Shown here in pieces: positions 25,201-35,594 of a stretch of 64,000 nt of DNA. The position numbers and the translations under genes were made by a program. Under the pieces are notes generated by a model, which worked only from the letters and a program-made list of their open reading frames with translations, was not told the origin of the DNA and did no database searches. The DNA lies in NCBI GenBank assembly GCA_030063045.1, contig JAQSEB010000082.1, positions 3,224,001-3,288,000 of the forward strand, written 5' to 3'. This DNA is from Pratylenchus scribneri (taxonomy: Eukaryota > Nematoda > Chromadorea > Rhabditida > Pratylenchidae). Within the stretch, counting starts at the first letter, position 1. The number at the start of each line of letters is the position of its first letter.

Positions 25201-28200
25201 ATATTGACATTTTTTGGGATTTTGGCTGGGTTGACATTTTTTGGGATTTTGGCTGGATTGACATTTTTTGGGAGTTGACATTTTTTGGGATTGACATTTT
25301 TTGGGATTTATGGGAATTGCCATTTTTTGGGATTGACATTATTTGGGGCTATCCTAAAAAATTCTTGACTAACCATAATGCCAATGTGGCCGATGATTGC
25401 GGCAAAAATGAGCAATCCAATGAGGGTGTTGACAATTTCGAAAACGGATTGAACACTGTTGGCGGGCCACGGCTTAAAGAATATATTTTTAAATGGAATT
25501 CATCATTTTCAATTAGAAGCAAAATATTAATATTAAAAAATTAAATTTTTTATGGTTCGAGTACAAATTAGCATAGGCATTTATTTATGGCACATAAATC
25601 GAAAAGACAATGACTCTAGAAGAACTATATACCATTTGGAAGAACAGAATTCCTTCTACAAAATGGCCTAAATTAATTTAGGATTTTCCTAATTAAAAGA
25701 TTGAAATAAATTAAATATTTAATATGAATGGAAGTAAATCGAGTTGTTCGAAGAAGAAGCTTCATTTCTCGAAATTACTCAAAAATTTAATAAAATTAAT
25801 TAAGCCATTTTATAGAGGAATCTGACATCTTTCAAATGGTATAACGCCTTCCCAATTAATTATTGCCTCTTTGAAATAATGGACAAAAACTTAAGAACGA
25901 TTGATTAAATGTAGCAAATGAGTATCTGGGCTATTCTTTTGTGCATAACTCAATAATTTAGCAATCAATTTAGGAAGGGAATATGCCATTTGAAAGCCCT
26001 AAATGTCCTCTATAAAGTGGCTTTTCTAATTTTCTGAAAACTTAAAATTTTTTAAAATAAGCGGCTTTCATAATGTTCGAGTTTATTACAGTCAAAGACA
26101 TATAATTCTTTTAAAAGGCTGATGGCATAAAATTAAGATATTTTTTTGTAAAGTAAACTCTGCCCTTTCTAATGAAATTTAGCCTTCTAAAATTAGCTAT
26201 TGACTAATTGAAATATGAGCCAAAAATCAACGAAAGTATTAAAATTATTGACCTGCTCGCCAAGTGTGACCAGCGTCAATGCGGACCAATAAAAGCTCAT
26301 TGCATATTTTTTCGTCAAATTACTAAACTGTGTATGGCCAGTCCTATATCCGGAAATTAAATAAAATCATTTATAATTTAACCTTTTGGCCCAATGTTCG
26401 CGCAATTCCTCCAATCGCATTGGACGAAGGCGCCAATCCTCCTCGGGCAATAAACATTCATTCCGGTGAACATCGAAACGGGGATCACACAATGGGAATA
26501 TTAAATCGGGAATCTGAAAAATTGGCATAGAAAAATACCATTTGAATTATTTTATTGGGACATTTTTTGGCGAAAAAGAACAACTACTTTTTGAGCCCTC
26601 ATTCCTCAAGCATTCTTTTGGTCAACAAAGTAGCAATCAATTTTGAATGTCATTTTACTAATCAAAAGCCTTAAACGTATTCTAAATAAGAATGTTAAAT
26701 TTTATAAAATCTATTATTTAATAGAAAGTTACATTTCTTTTAATGTAATTAACATTAAATTTTTGTTAGTTATCAGACCATTATTTTGTCTATAACTCAA
26801 TAAATAAGTAACCAATTTAGGAAGGTAATATGGAACTTGAAAGCCCAAAGTATCCTCTACAAAAATATCAATTTAAATTTTTTAATAACCCGATCCTTTT
26901 GAGGTAAAGCCGCTTATTTTACAAATTGTTTAAATTTCCAAAAAATTAGAAAAGTCACTTTTTAGAGGACATTTAGAGCTTTCAAATGGCATATCGCCTT
27001 CCAAAGTTGGTTTCTTCCTTATTAAGATTTGTCCTAAAGAATTGCCCCGAAGAATCATCAACTCTGGCGAAATCCAATCTTCCCCTTTCGGACCTTTTGA
27101 TAGGAGAATGTCCAAGAGTCGACGGTGGCATCTAAAATGAAGGAAAAGAATTATGAATTCCGAATTCCCATCGGTGCAAAATCCACACATACCTTCATAG
27201 CCATAAACGGTGCTAAGCCAAAAATAGAAGCAAGCATTCCAGTGGAAAAGAAGATAGCAAAAAGTGGCCAATCGGAGAAGACGAAATCTGTAATTCTTTG
27301 AATTTTTCCCGAAAATGAATCCCTTTTCTAACCCAAGAGGCCAAGGCGCCCGATGTTCGGTGAGTTTGATGAATTCATCGACGCGATGCCATTTTGCGAG
27401 TCTGTGTGAAAAAAAAATTGTTTCAGTAATGTTGATTTAGTATTTTTATCATTCTTTTGGCCATAGCTCAACAAGGAAGCAACCAATTTGGGAAGGCTAT
27501 ACGCCATTTGATAGCCCTAAATGTCCTCTAAAAAGTGGCTTTTCCTATTTTTGAAATATTAAAACAATTTATAAAATAATCAGCTTTTCCTCAAAATGTT
27601 TTGGTTTATTACCCTCAAAGACATTTAACAGTTTAAAAGCTTTAAATAATAAAAGCTTTAATTAATAAAATTTAAAATATTCCTAATTGTAAAGAGTACT
27701 TTGGACTTTTAAATGGTTTATCGCTTTCAAAGATTGGCTATTGCTTCGACTATATTAAAAATAATGGCCTAGGTACACAGAATCTCCTTTACCGATTGAT
27801 TCGAAGAGGCGACAAATCGTGCCAAACTAAAAGCAACAAATCCGTTGGCAAAATTGCAATCAAATCTAGCAGAAATGAAGAACTGAAATGCGAAAAGGTT
27901 TAAGCCGATGCTGGCACCAATTCTCAGAGTAGTTCAATTGGTCACTGACCTTTGTTGCTGTTATAATTATAATAACTCATCAAGGACTGAATCAATTTTA
28001 ATTATATTAGTGTCAAATTTAAGAGCTTACTTTTGGCTATTCAATGATAAAAAATTTTTTTAATATGGTTCAGAATTGATGGAGTTATGCCAAAAAAACC
28101 CAGATTTCTAATTCATATAAAGGTCATTTTCAATGGTTTTCGTTACAATTTATAAATTCTAAACCAATTTAAATAAAATTAATATTATTGGATAGCCAAA

Positions 28201-28591
28201 AGTCTGCTCTGTAATTTGATGACAAAGATCCCTAAATTGGTTCACTCTTTGATGAGTTATTATAAATATATCAAGTTGAGCCCCTATTCTTGCCTAAGCA
28301 TATATCGACGCAAAGTCAGCCGTGAATCCGTGACCAGAAGCCCATCGTCCAAATATACTGAATCACAAAAGGAATAAATATTTTCTTAATTTAATCCCAA
28401 CTCTTTTTAGCCTGAACAATCAAATCAAACAAATTCAATGCATCACTTAAACTGTTCAGAAATAACCAATGAATGAAAAAATCCTGACGGAATTCCACAA
28501 AAACAATCATCCAAATGGACCATGCATTGTAGAGGAAACCAATGGTGTGAAGGGTTGTCCAAAAATGGTAGGCTGGTCCACTTGGATTCAT
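16257..28591 (-). CDS. Cyclic-nucleotide-gated cation channel, TAX-4-like subunit
   Basis: Plasma-membrane cation channel of the CNG family, which in nematodes serves chemo-, thermo- and photosensory neurons. Exons: 28591-28402, 28357-28294, 27882-27793, 27401-27333, 27287-27193, 27131-27094, 26513-26383, 26343-26253, 25472-25374, 23825-23752, 23396-23306, 22535-22344, 19044-18838, 18177-18075, 17691-17605, 17140-16938, 16445-16257. Joined, they are in phase and encode 670 residues. S1-S2 are in the first exon, S3 has LLDLIAILPTDL, S4 leads into RINRLAKWHRVDEF, S5 has FHWNACFYF, and the pore reads SFYWSALTLVTLGEQPWP (about residues 240-259). Its pore Glu is typical of A-type subunits. S6, the C-linker and a cyclic-nucleotide-binding domain follow (about 355-510), then a charged coiled-coil-like tail. 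The intracellular N-terminus seems too short, so an upstream exon is probably missed. The binding cassette is divergent (GDW for GEI; no RTA). Confidence 0.9.
16468..16855 (+). mobile_element. Family C element, copy 3 (5 units)
   Basis: Fills most of the last intron of the CNG channel, ending about 23 bp from the final exon. Confidence 0.88.
17214..17527. repeat. Family B fold-back element, copy 2
   Basis: In the CNG intron 17604-17141. Arms meet at GAGTTATGCTCAAAAAAC and its inverted partner. Confidence 0.88.
17752..18050. repeat. Family A fold-back element, copy 10
   Basis: In the CNG intron 18074-17692, ending about 25 bp from a splice donor. Confidence 0.75.
18221..18722 (-). mobile_element. 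Family C element, copy 4 (about 7 units)
   Basis: Reverse orientation, inside the CNG intron 18837-18178. Begins with CACAAACCATATACCCAA and ends with the diverged opposite end. Confidence 0.9.
19156..19462. repeat. Family D fold-back element (single copy)
   Basis: A long inverted repeat with arms of about 130 bp, each with TTCACCGAGTTATG-type inner ends and GGCGCC near the outer end. It lies in the CNG intron close to exon 19044-18838. Confidence 0.82.
19932..21715 (+). CDS. Ly6/uPAR-like GPI-anchored protein, nested in a CNG channel intron
   Basis: Small secreted, probably GPI-anchored three-finger-type protein of about 168 residues. Exons: 19932-20036, 20080-20164, 20563-20634, 20955-21077, 21594-21715, all in phase. 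The N-terminus is a hydrophobic signal peptide ending near FVHSIRC. The domain opens with CYEC and closes with CYCYSDYCN, the Cys-Asn end typical of Ly6 domains; internal Cys residues are spaced as in nematode ODR-2/HOT-type members. A C-terminal hydrophobic stretch (PALLFPYLFILFAILFPIIF) ends at the stop, as expected for a GPI signal. The whole gene lies on the opposite strand inside the 3.3-kb intron 22343-19045 of the channel. Exon 3 (72 nt) can be skipped without a frameshift. The molecular partner is unknown; family members modulate channels and receptors. Confidence 0.8.
20196..20480. repeat. Family A fold-back element, copy 11
   Basis: A diverged copy inside intron 2 of the nested Ly6-like gene. 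Confidence 0.65.
21986..22291. repeat. Family A fold-back element, copy 12
   Basis: Between the nested gene's end and a CNG exon, so inside the CNG intron. Confidence 0.87.
22648..23238 (-). mobile_element. Family C element, copy 5 (about 9 units)
   Basis: The longest copy, inside the CNG intron 23305-22536. Several units share a variant junction (CACACTTTGGTTTGCTC), which shows local unit amplification. Confidence 0.9.
23429..23730. repeat. Family A fold-back element, copy 13
   Basis: In the CNG intron 23751-23397, filling almost all of it: about 20 bp from one exon and 30 bp from the other. Confidence 0.88.
23915..24140. repeat. 16-bp tandem array, left arm
   Basis: Repeats of CCCAAAAAATGTCAAT with spacer variants (AACCCAGCCAAAAT). 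It reappears inverted at 25195-25355. Confidence 0.9.
24140..24700. repeat. ~125-bp satellite, direct units
   Basis: More than three nearly identical units containing GGGGGATTAAGCCGGATTTA and GGAAATGGCCCGGAGGGGTC; clearly richer in G+C than its surroundings. Confidence 0.92.
24780..25100. repeat. ~127-bp satellite, inverted units
   Basis: About 2.5 units related to the left satellite but in reverse orientation (CTTAATCCGACTTAATCC, CCTCCGGGCCATTTCCCATC). Confidence 0.9.
25195..25355. repeat. 16-bp tandem array, right arm (inverted)
   Basis: Units of ATTGACATTTTTTGGG, the reverse complement of the left array. It ends about 20 bp from a CNG exon. Confidence 0.9.
25585..25890. repeat. Family A fold-back element, copy 14 (decayed)
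   Basis: In the CNG intron 26252-25473. Arms are only partly alignable. Confidence 0.55.
25932..26228. repeat. Family A fold-back element, copy 15
   Basis: In the same CNG intron as copy 14; the left arm is near consensus and ends 25 bp from the splice donor at 26253. Confidence 0.78.
26610..27043. repeat. Family A fold-back elements, copy 16 plus a decayed fragment
   Basis: A full copy at 26781-27043 preceded by a degenerate arm at 26610-26770, in the CNG intron 27093-26514. Confidence 0.7.
27451..27770. repeat. Family A fold-back element, copy 17
   Basis: In the CNG intron 27792-27402; the left arm is intact and the right arm eroded. Confidence 0.8.
27960..28268. repeat. Family B fold-back element, copy 3
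   Basis: In the CNG intron 28293-27883, which has the GC splice donor. Confidence 0.87.
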
Positions 28592-28662
28592 CTCATTAAT
28601 TTATTTGTCGAAAAAAATTGAAATTGTTCTATAAAGTACATAATTGCGTAAAATAATTCTAA

Positions 28663-28880
28663 TGGTTTAAAGGTTTGTCTTATATTCCACAAATCATATA
28701 CCCAAAATTGGATAGAGCTGGTCAATATCGCATTGAATGGTATATAATTTGTCATGGTTTGGTCAACAATTAAAGGGTATTAAACGGTTTAAACCTGTTT
28801 TGGTTTCTGGTTAAAAACTAAGTTAGAATTGGTTAAACCCAAAGAGAAAACTATCAATTGTGAAGGTTTAAGCAGGAACT
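28663..28880 (-). mobile_element. Family C element, copy 6 (1 unit)
   Basis: Lies just upstream of the first identified CNG exon, so probably in an intron before it. It has both ends and a single repeat unit. Confidence 0.85.
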
Positions 28881-29676
28881 TCTGAGTCTTCCCAATCTTT
28901 TCGACGAATTAAATGTTTCCCCTAGGCAAATTTATCGAGAAAATACTAAATATTGAAGATGGCAAAATTCTTTAAAGGGAAATGGATCTCAAAAAGAATC
29001 GTTAATGTGTGCGGGATATGGATTGGAGGGCTGCTGATGAATTTCGGATGAAGAAAAAGCTTAACACCTTGGCTCTCAAATATCTTCCCTCCAATTTGTT
29101 TTGAAGGATTACGTTGGCACTTAATGGACTTGTGCGGTGGAGTGGATTATGTTGTGGCCGTTAATGGTCTTGGGCCAGTTGTAAATGAAGGGATTTAACA
29201 TTTAACTTGCCCATTACCCGGCGGAATAAAATTGTTGGGAAAATAGGAGGAATCAATTTGTTGAGAAATGAGAATTAAAAATGTTTAAAAACGGGTAGAA
29301 TTAATGTTCAAAAGCTATCTTTTTTAAATGAATTACATCACATTTACCCTAAATTAGGGAAAACTGTAAAATTAGGCAGTGATTTAGACCCGATTCCCAT
29401 AACCCCCCCCCCCAAAAAAAATTAAAATTTCCAATAAACAATTCAACCAAAAAACATTTATCCAAATATATTAAAAAAACAGAATAATTCATGATTGTTT
29501 TTTTCTCTCGTACTTTAGTTCGAAAATAGTATAAGATCAAATTCAAATTCATAAAATAGGGCGTGGAGGTTTTTTAAATATGAAAACATGTTTTGTTTGT
29601 ATTTGTATCATAAGAAATTCCTTTAAAAATTCATTCAAGATTCATTCGCAACAAATCCTTCAAACCCAAAATAATA
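28881..29676. other. Interval between the CNG channel and the RRM-RS gene
   Basis: It should hold the missing 5' exon and promoter of the channel and the 3' end of the RRM-RS gene. I could not identify an exon with good splice sites. A run of ten C lies at 29403-29412 next to an A-run. Confidence 0.4.
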
Positions 29677-32600
29677 TCAATAGATGAAGCTGAGTTGATC
29701 CAAAAATTCGTCGAGTTGTTTCAGTGTTTCGCCCTCCAAATCCTTCATTGTGTCCAGCAATGCCAATTTGAGGCGGTCTAATAAAAAATTGATGAGTTTA
29801 ATTAGGCAAAGTAAAGTATTTAATTTGCCGAAAAAAAATATACCGGAAATACAGAAAAACTATACGGTTTAGTGGTTTGTCCTAGAACCCCAAAATTTAC
29901 CCAAAATTGGATAGAGTTGGTCAAAACGCTTTGAATGGAATATAATTTGGTTGTGGTTTGGTCAACAATTAAAGGGTATTAAACGGTTTAAACCCATTTT
30001 GGTTTGGTCAACAATTTATTGGGTATTAAACGGTTTAAACCAATTTTGGTTTGGTCAACAATTAAAGGGTATTAAACGGTTTAAACCAATTTTGGTTTGG
30101 TCAACAATTAAAGGGTATTAAACGGTTTAAACCAATTTTGGTCAAAAATTAAAGGGTATTAAACGGTTTAAACCAATTTTGATTTAATGGTTCAAAACTA
30201 AATTAAAATTGGTTAAACTCGAGCCAAAACATAATCAAATGATGCTTTTCGGCGAGATCTATCGAATGTGTAAATGGTTTTAGGGGTCTATGATAAATTT
30301 CTAAAAATCAAACACTACAAACCGGTATAAGATTTTCGGTACTTTCAGTGATTTTTTCGGCATTTTAAATATTTCTCATTAGGCAAAAATCCACAAAATC
30401 CCACCTTCCAAAGTTCGATCCTTTTCAATCAATTTTCGTGTGACCAGCCCAAATGTCTCGCAATCGTGGCGATAGCTCTAAAAATTGTGGAGATTTTGAG
30501 CATTTTTCCCCATTAAATTTCTGACCAATTCCAATTGCCGCTTCTTTTTGGCCACACGTTCGCGCATTTCCGGCGACAATTTTGCTACTTTCTCCTCGCG
30601 CATATCATCCGTCATTCGTTGGCGAGAGAGGGCACTGAGGCGAAGTCCGCCCAAATTCTCCTCTTCCGCGTCCGGTTGTGGCTTGTAACGGACATCTTGC
30701 AGAATTTGTTGCTGAAAATGTGTGTATAAAGGATGGTAATTAATTTATTTTTAAAATCACATTGAATTTTACCTAAACTTTTTGTGTAAAAAGATCAATA
30801 TTTTTTTCTTGTCATAAAATATTGCCAAATTAAATATTTGTTTAAATCTAATAAGGCCAAATCCTAAGCCCCAACATTTAGTTATGATCAAGTTTTATTT
30901 TTATTTTCTTAAAAGATTTTTGTTTTGGGTAAATTTAATGATTTTATGGTAAAATTAATATTTTTATTTTTAACTTTTTTTTAAATAAATTTAATCATGA
31001 TAGTTCAAAAATTTAATTAAAAATTTGGGTAAATTCAACGATTTTATGGTAAATTTTCTTTTAAAAATTAAATTTAATTATGAAAAATTATGGGTAAATT
31101 CGGAGCTGGTTTTATGAGGGTAAAATTAACATTTTATCTTTTAAAATTGTATTAAAAATTAATTGAAATTTTATTCCACCTGAATATCCTTGAAAACACT
31201 TCCAGCCAATGGGCCACTCTCTCGGAGAGGTGAAGTTGAAGGCAGTGGGGCCGAATTGCGAATGCTCGCAGAAGCAGCAGAGGATTGGACGTTGTGTGGC
31301 GATGCATCGAGACGAGGGCGTTTGGCCATCATATCTTCTGCAAAAAGTAGAAGGATGAATGTGATATTTTTTGGATGGATAAATATTGGATAGATTTGGA
31401 ATATTTAATTGTATTTTATCTACATCACAATCACATTGCTGTTTTCAGAAAATTAGTCATCTATAATTTTAAGTCCAAAAATAATATTTTTATATCATTT
31501 TTATATCAAATATTGGAAATAAAATTAAAATTTCATTAATATTAATATTTTTCAAATTTGGACCCAAATAACACGTAATCACCGATTTCGGTGTTGATTC
31601 ATTTACTTACCCGGTTTGCCGCTGCCATTAATCGATGAGTACTTTGTTGTAACATTGGATGGATTCTGAAGGAAAAAAAATATATTAATTTCATAGATTT
31701 AAATAAATGTAATTTGTCACTAATTATTATAAAATAAATTGGTTTTTTGAAATATATTTCAAAAAATATGTTTTAATTCTTATTTATGATGAAAAAATCA
31801 CATAAATAATTAGTTTTTATTTTTGACTTTTTTTTACCAATTTTTAATTATTTTGTCACTTTTTTGAGGGAAAATTTCATTGTAAAAATGCAATAAAAAG
31901 TCCAAAAATTAATTATTTTACCTTCTTCTTTTAATTTTGGCATCCCAAAAACCCCAAAACTTACTTCCAAATCGACGGTGAACAAAGTTTGCCGGAATTT
32001 GCTATTATTGTTGTTGGTGCTATTTTGGCCTCCTCCAATTCCATATCCGCTGCTACTGTCCGGTTGCACTTGTTGGTTTTGTTGAGTGTTTGTGACGGCG
32101 GCTGCAGCCAACATTGCAGCCTCATTTTTGATGGTTTTCACATTGTTCTGACCAGTCGCCACCGACCCATCCGGAATATTTCGAAGGCTGTACGTTTTTG
32201 GTGGAGACTAAAAATGCATGAAATTAATTAATTAACGCGCCAAAATTATTAATGATTTAAGGGTTTGTCTTACCGTTCATAAACCAAATATAAATATACC
32301 CAAAATTGGATAGAGCTGGTCAAAACGCATGGAATGATATATAATTTGGTCAACAATTAAAGGGTATTAAACGGTTTAAACCAATTTTGGTTTGGTCAAC
32401 AATTAAAGGGTATTAAACGGTTTAAACCCATTTTGGTTTGGTCAAAAATTAAAGGGTATTAAATGGTTTAAACCAATTTTGGTTTGGTCAACAATTAAAG
32501 GGTATTAAACGGTTTAAACCCATTTCGGTTTGGTCAACAATTAAAGGGTATTAAACGGTTTAAACCAATTTTGGTTTGGTCAACAATTAAAGGGTATTAA

Positions 32601-35594
32601 ACGGTTTAAACCCATTTCGGTTTGGTCAACAATTAAAGGGTATTAAACGGTTTAAACCCATTTTGGTTCAAAATTATGTAAGAATTGGTTAAACCCATCA
32701 AACTCTACCTGTCGTTGCTGTTCCTGTTTTGCCACCACCGTCATTTGCTGTTGTTTTTGTAGGATTTGTTGTTGGTAGAATGCCTCCGGCGGTTTATTCG
32801 GTCCAATCGATTTGCTTGAAGTAATCATCATTGACGCCGGTGCTTTTCCATTCTTCCCTCCTCCTCCTTTTGGGGATGGCACAATTTCGCCTTCGCTCGC
32901 TTCCATGTCCGATCCTCCGTCCATTCCGCCGCCGCCGTGTCCATCACTGTGCACCGGCGATTGGGATGGACTTTGATGATGATGCCGGCGACGTTTTCGT
33001 TCAGCTTTTTTCTCCTTTTTCTTCTGCTTGCTTCGTTTGATGGGCGGTGGAGTCGGCGAACGTTCCTTTTTCTTAAAATTTTGATTTGATTAATTTTTGT
33101 GTAATTTAAAAAAAAATTAAAATGCCGAAAATCTAATGGTTTTAAATGATTCAGTGGCTTAACTTAAACCCATAAACCTCATACTGAATCGATTGATTTG
33201 ATTAAGAAGCATCATTTGATTTTGTTTTGGCTGTGGGTTTAACCAATTCTAATTAATTTTGAACCATTAAACCGAAATGGGTTTAAACCGTTTAATACCC
33301 TTTAATTGTTGACCAAACCATGACAAATTATTTGACATTCAATGCGTTTTGACCAGCTCTATCCAATTTTGGGTATATGGTTTGTGAATGTAGGATAAAC
33401 CCTTAAACCACTATAATTATTACTTTTTGGTTTAAAGTACTTTTTTTCGAGTTTTTTTCGACCATTAAATTTTCCCATTTTTTCCATTAAAAATTGACTC
33501 ACAATATCACTATAATCGGCGGATTTGTGTCGATCCGAACGGCCACCGGATGAGGCAACGGATGAGACCGATTTGCTCGGTGAGCGGGAACGACGCCCAC
33601 GGTCATCGGGTTCGCCGGATGGAGAGCGACTGCGACTTCCAGAGCGACGGCGATCATCATCATTCTCATCCGGGGACATCGAATTGGATCGGGACCGTGA
33701 CTGAGAATGGTTGGAATTTTGTTGAGAAGAGCGGGAACGAGTGCGGGTGGTGCGCAATGGTGACACGGATCTGCTAATCAAATAATGGGTATTGAGTAAA
33801 ATTGTTCATAAATTAGTGATTTACTCCAAAACGTTTCAAAAAATTAAATTTTCCAAATGAATTTTTGGCCTAGTGGGTTACTATTCACTTTTGCAAAATT
33901 TAGGTCTCGGGTTCGAACCCTCTCAAGGGCAAATATTTTTTTAAAGCTTGATAAACACTTTTAAGTACTTTTGCATATTCAAGAATTCATTTTTAGAAGA
34001 AATAAAAGTGCTTATAGAATACAAAAAACCTGACCAAAAATGAGATAGTGTTACACACAATTTAAATCCTGTATGCAAAATTCAGCTTGACACCGTTTAA
34101 AATAACTCATTAAGAACTGAACCAAATTTTGATGATTTTAGTATCAAATTAAAGAGCAGACTTTTGGCTATCAAATAATATTATTTTTATTTAAATTGGT
34201 TCAGAATTATTTGAGTTATGCCCAAAAAACCAGTCCAAATTTACTTGCATGTATTTGCAAAATTTTCAGTGGTTTTTTGGGTAGAATTCCATCAATTCTT
34301 AACCAATTTAAATAAAATTAATATCATTCGATAGCCAAAAGTCTGCTCTTTAAATTGATACTAAAAAGCATCAAAATTGATTCAGTCTTTGATGAGTTAT
34401 TTCGAACAAAGTTGGGCTGCTCGAAATTACTGTGTTTAAAAATTATCTCTAATGAGGAGATTTTATTTCATTTTTACCCAATTTTGGTTCCTATTCCCAA
34501 ACCTGGAACGACGGCCTCGAGGTCGATAGCCATCATCATTGCGGAATACACGGCGTCCTCCACTGCTTCCACCACCGCTATTGAAACGAGATGGGGCAAT
34601 GCCTGAAATTTGAGTGGTTTTTACAATTAGTCTTTTTTCTTAGCAATTATTGTATTTGGCTTAGAAATAGATTAAAATTGCATAAAAATTCATAAAAATG
34701 GCAATTAAGTCCGAAAAAAAATATTTGCCTTTGTGAGGGTTTGAACCTGAGACCTAAATTTTTTAAGGTCGAAACTTCAGGTCAAAATTTTCAAAATTTT
34801 TTGGTAAAATTTTCATAAGCCAACAAACCTTGTTTTGCGCAATGGGCTATATAGCGGCGAATGTCTCGGAACCAGCTCAACTCCACCTCATGCCCAAGGA
34901 TTTCGCCTCGACCATCTTTTCCATACCTGAAGAATCATTTTCATTTATTAAATTATTCTCATCAATTAAATGCAAACTTTTCCATCACTTCACGGGCCGA
35001 ATTTTTACTGTCGAAACGGACGGCCACATAAAGTTTTGTGCGATCCGGTGAGACTTTGACAAAATCAAAACTGCAAGTTCCATCATTGGCGAAGAAAGAG
35101 CTGAAAATAAAGCATTTATAAATGTTTAAATTGGTTAAAATATTAATTCCATTCCATCTAAGATTTTACACTTACCAATCAATTTGTTAATAAGTGTATT
35201 TATTGTGTGTTCTTCCAATTTAATATAAAACGGATTATATCAAATTAGCCAATAATAATCAATAAATAAAGTTCATCCCAATCGATAATATTCAATCGAT
35301 AAATATTACCCAATAATTAATATAATAAATAAACGGGGATTTTAATAATATGAATGGCCATTTGCGAATGTAAATTTAGTGCACAATTGTATGTTTGATG
35401 ATTGCTAAAATTATTTATCAATAAACTCTGTTGGTTTATCATTATTGTTGGATAAAAGCATTTAAAAACACGGACAAAACTTTCGATGCTTACCGAATTT
35501 CCTCGGTTGTCATAGCGCCGGGCAGACCACGGATGAATATTGTATGCTGACTTTCGGGCACATCCCGTTCATTGATTCGATCACGTCGATACAT
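29677..35594 (-). CDS. RRM and RS-domain RNA-binding protein with a periphilin/Lge1-like C-terminus
   Basis: Predicted nuclear RNA-binding protein of 623 residues. Exons: 35594-35494, 35100-34978, 34926-34829, 34602-34503, 33773 (or 33770)-33503, 33071-32709, 32207-31965, 31665-31611, 31337-31180, 30711-30526, 30477-30405, 29777-29677. One RRM occupies about residues 17-95, with RNP2-like TIFIRGLPG and RNP1-like KLYVAVRF. A Gly/Arg-rich stretch follows (about 110-140), then a dense RS domain (about 142-225), a Lys/His-rich basic block, Gln- and Asn-rich linkers, and a helical C-terminus. The last 60 residues include HDCETFGLVTRKLIEKD, which closely resembles the C-terminal dimerisation segment of periphilin-1 as I recall it (related to yeast Lge1). 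Likely roles are splicing or transcript silencing; an RRM on a periphilin-like tail is unusual and I do not know its orthologue. Confidence 0.85.
29866..30293 (-). mobile_element. Family C element, copy 7 (about 5 units)
   Basis: In the last intron of the RRM-RS gene (30404-29778). Confidence 0.88.
30870..31165. repeat. Degenerate tandem repeat in an RRM-RS intron
   Basis: Loose repetition of GATTTTATGGTAAAATTAA and TTTGGGTAAATTCAACG blocks in very AT-rich sequence. Confidence 0.45.
32251..32705 (-). mobile_element. Family C element, copy 8 (about 7 units, one end truncated)
   Basis: In the RRM-RS intron 32708-32208. Its right side stops about 4 bp from the splice donor, so the element supplies nearly the whole 5' part of the intron. 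Confidence 0.88.
33140..33415 (+). mobile_element. Family C element, copy 9 (1 unit, both ends)
   Basis: In the RRM-RS intron 33502-33072. A compact copy that shows both inverted ends clearly. Confidence 0.88.
33861..33945 (+). repeat. tRNA-derived (SINE-like) element, copy 1
   Basis: A-box-like TGGCCTAGTGGG at about 33866 and B-box GGTTCGAACCC at about 33910, with spacing close to that of a tRNA. The acceptor stem does not pair, so it is a derived repeat rather than a gene. Confidence 0.7.
34093..34407. repeat. Family B fold-back element, copy 4
   Basis: In the RRM-RS intron 34502-33774. Confidence 0.88.
34715..34790 (-). repeat. tRNA-derived (SINE-like) element, copy 2
   Basis: On the minus strand, TTTAGGTCTCAGGTTCAAAC and a following GGCAAATATTTTT tail match copy 1. 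Confidence 0.65.

Noticed and set aside
27130..27411. Unspliced reading of the CNG S4-S5 exon
   Set aside because: Reading through inserts 15 residues not found in the family; a 45-nt intron (27332-27288) with good splice sites restores the conserved sequence.
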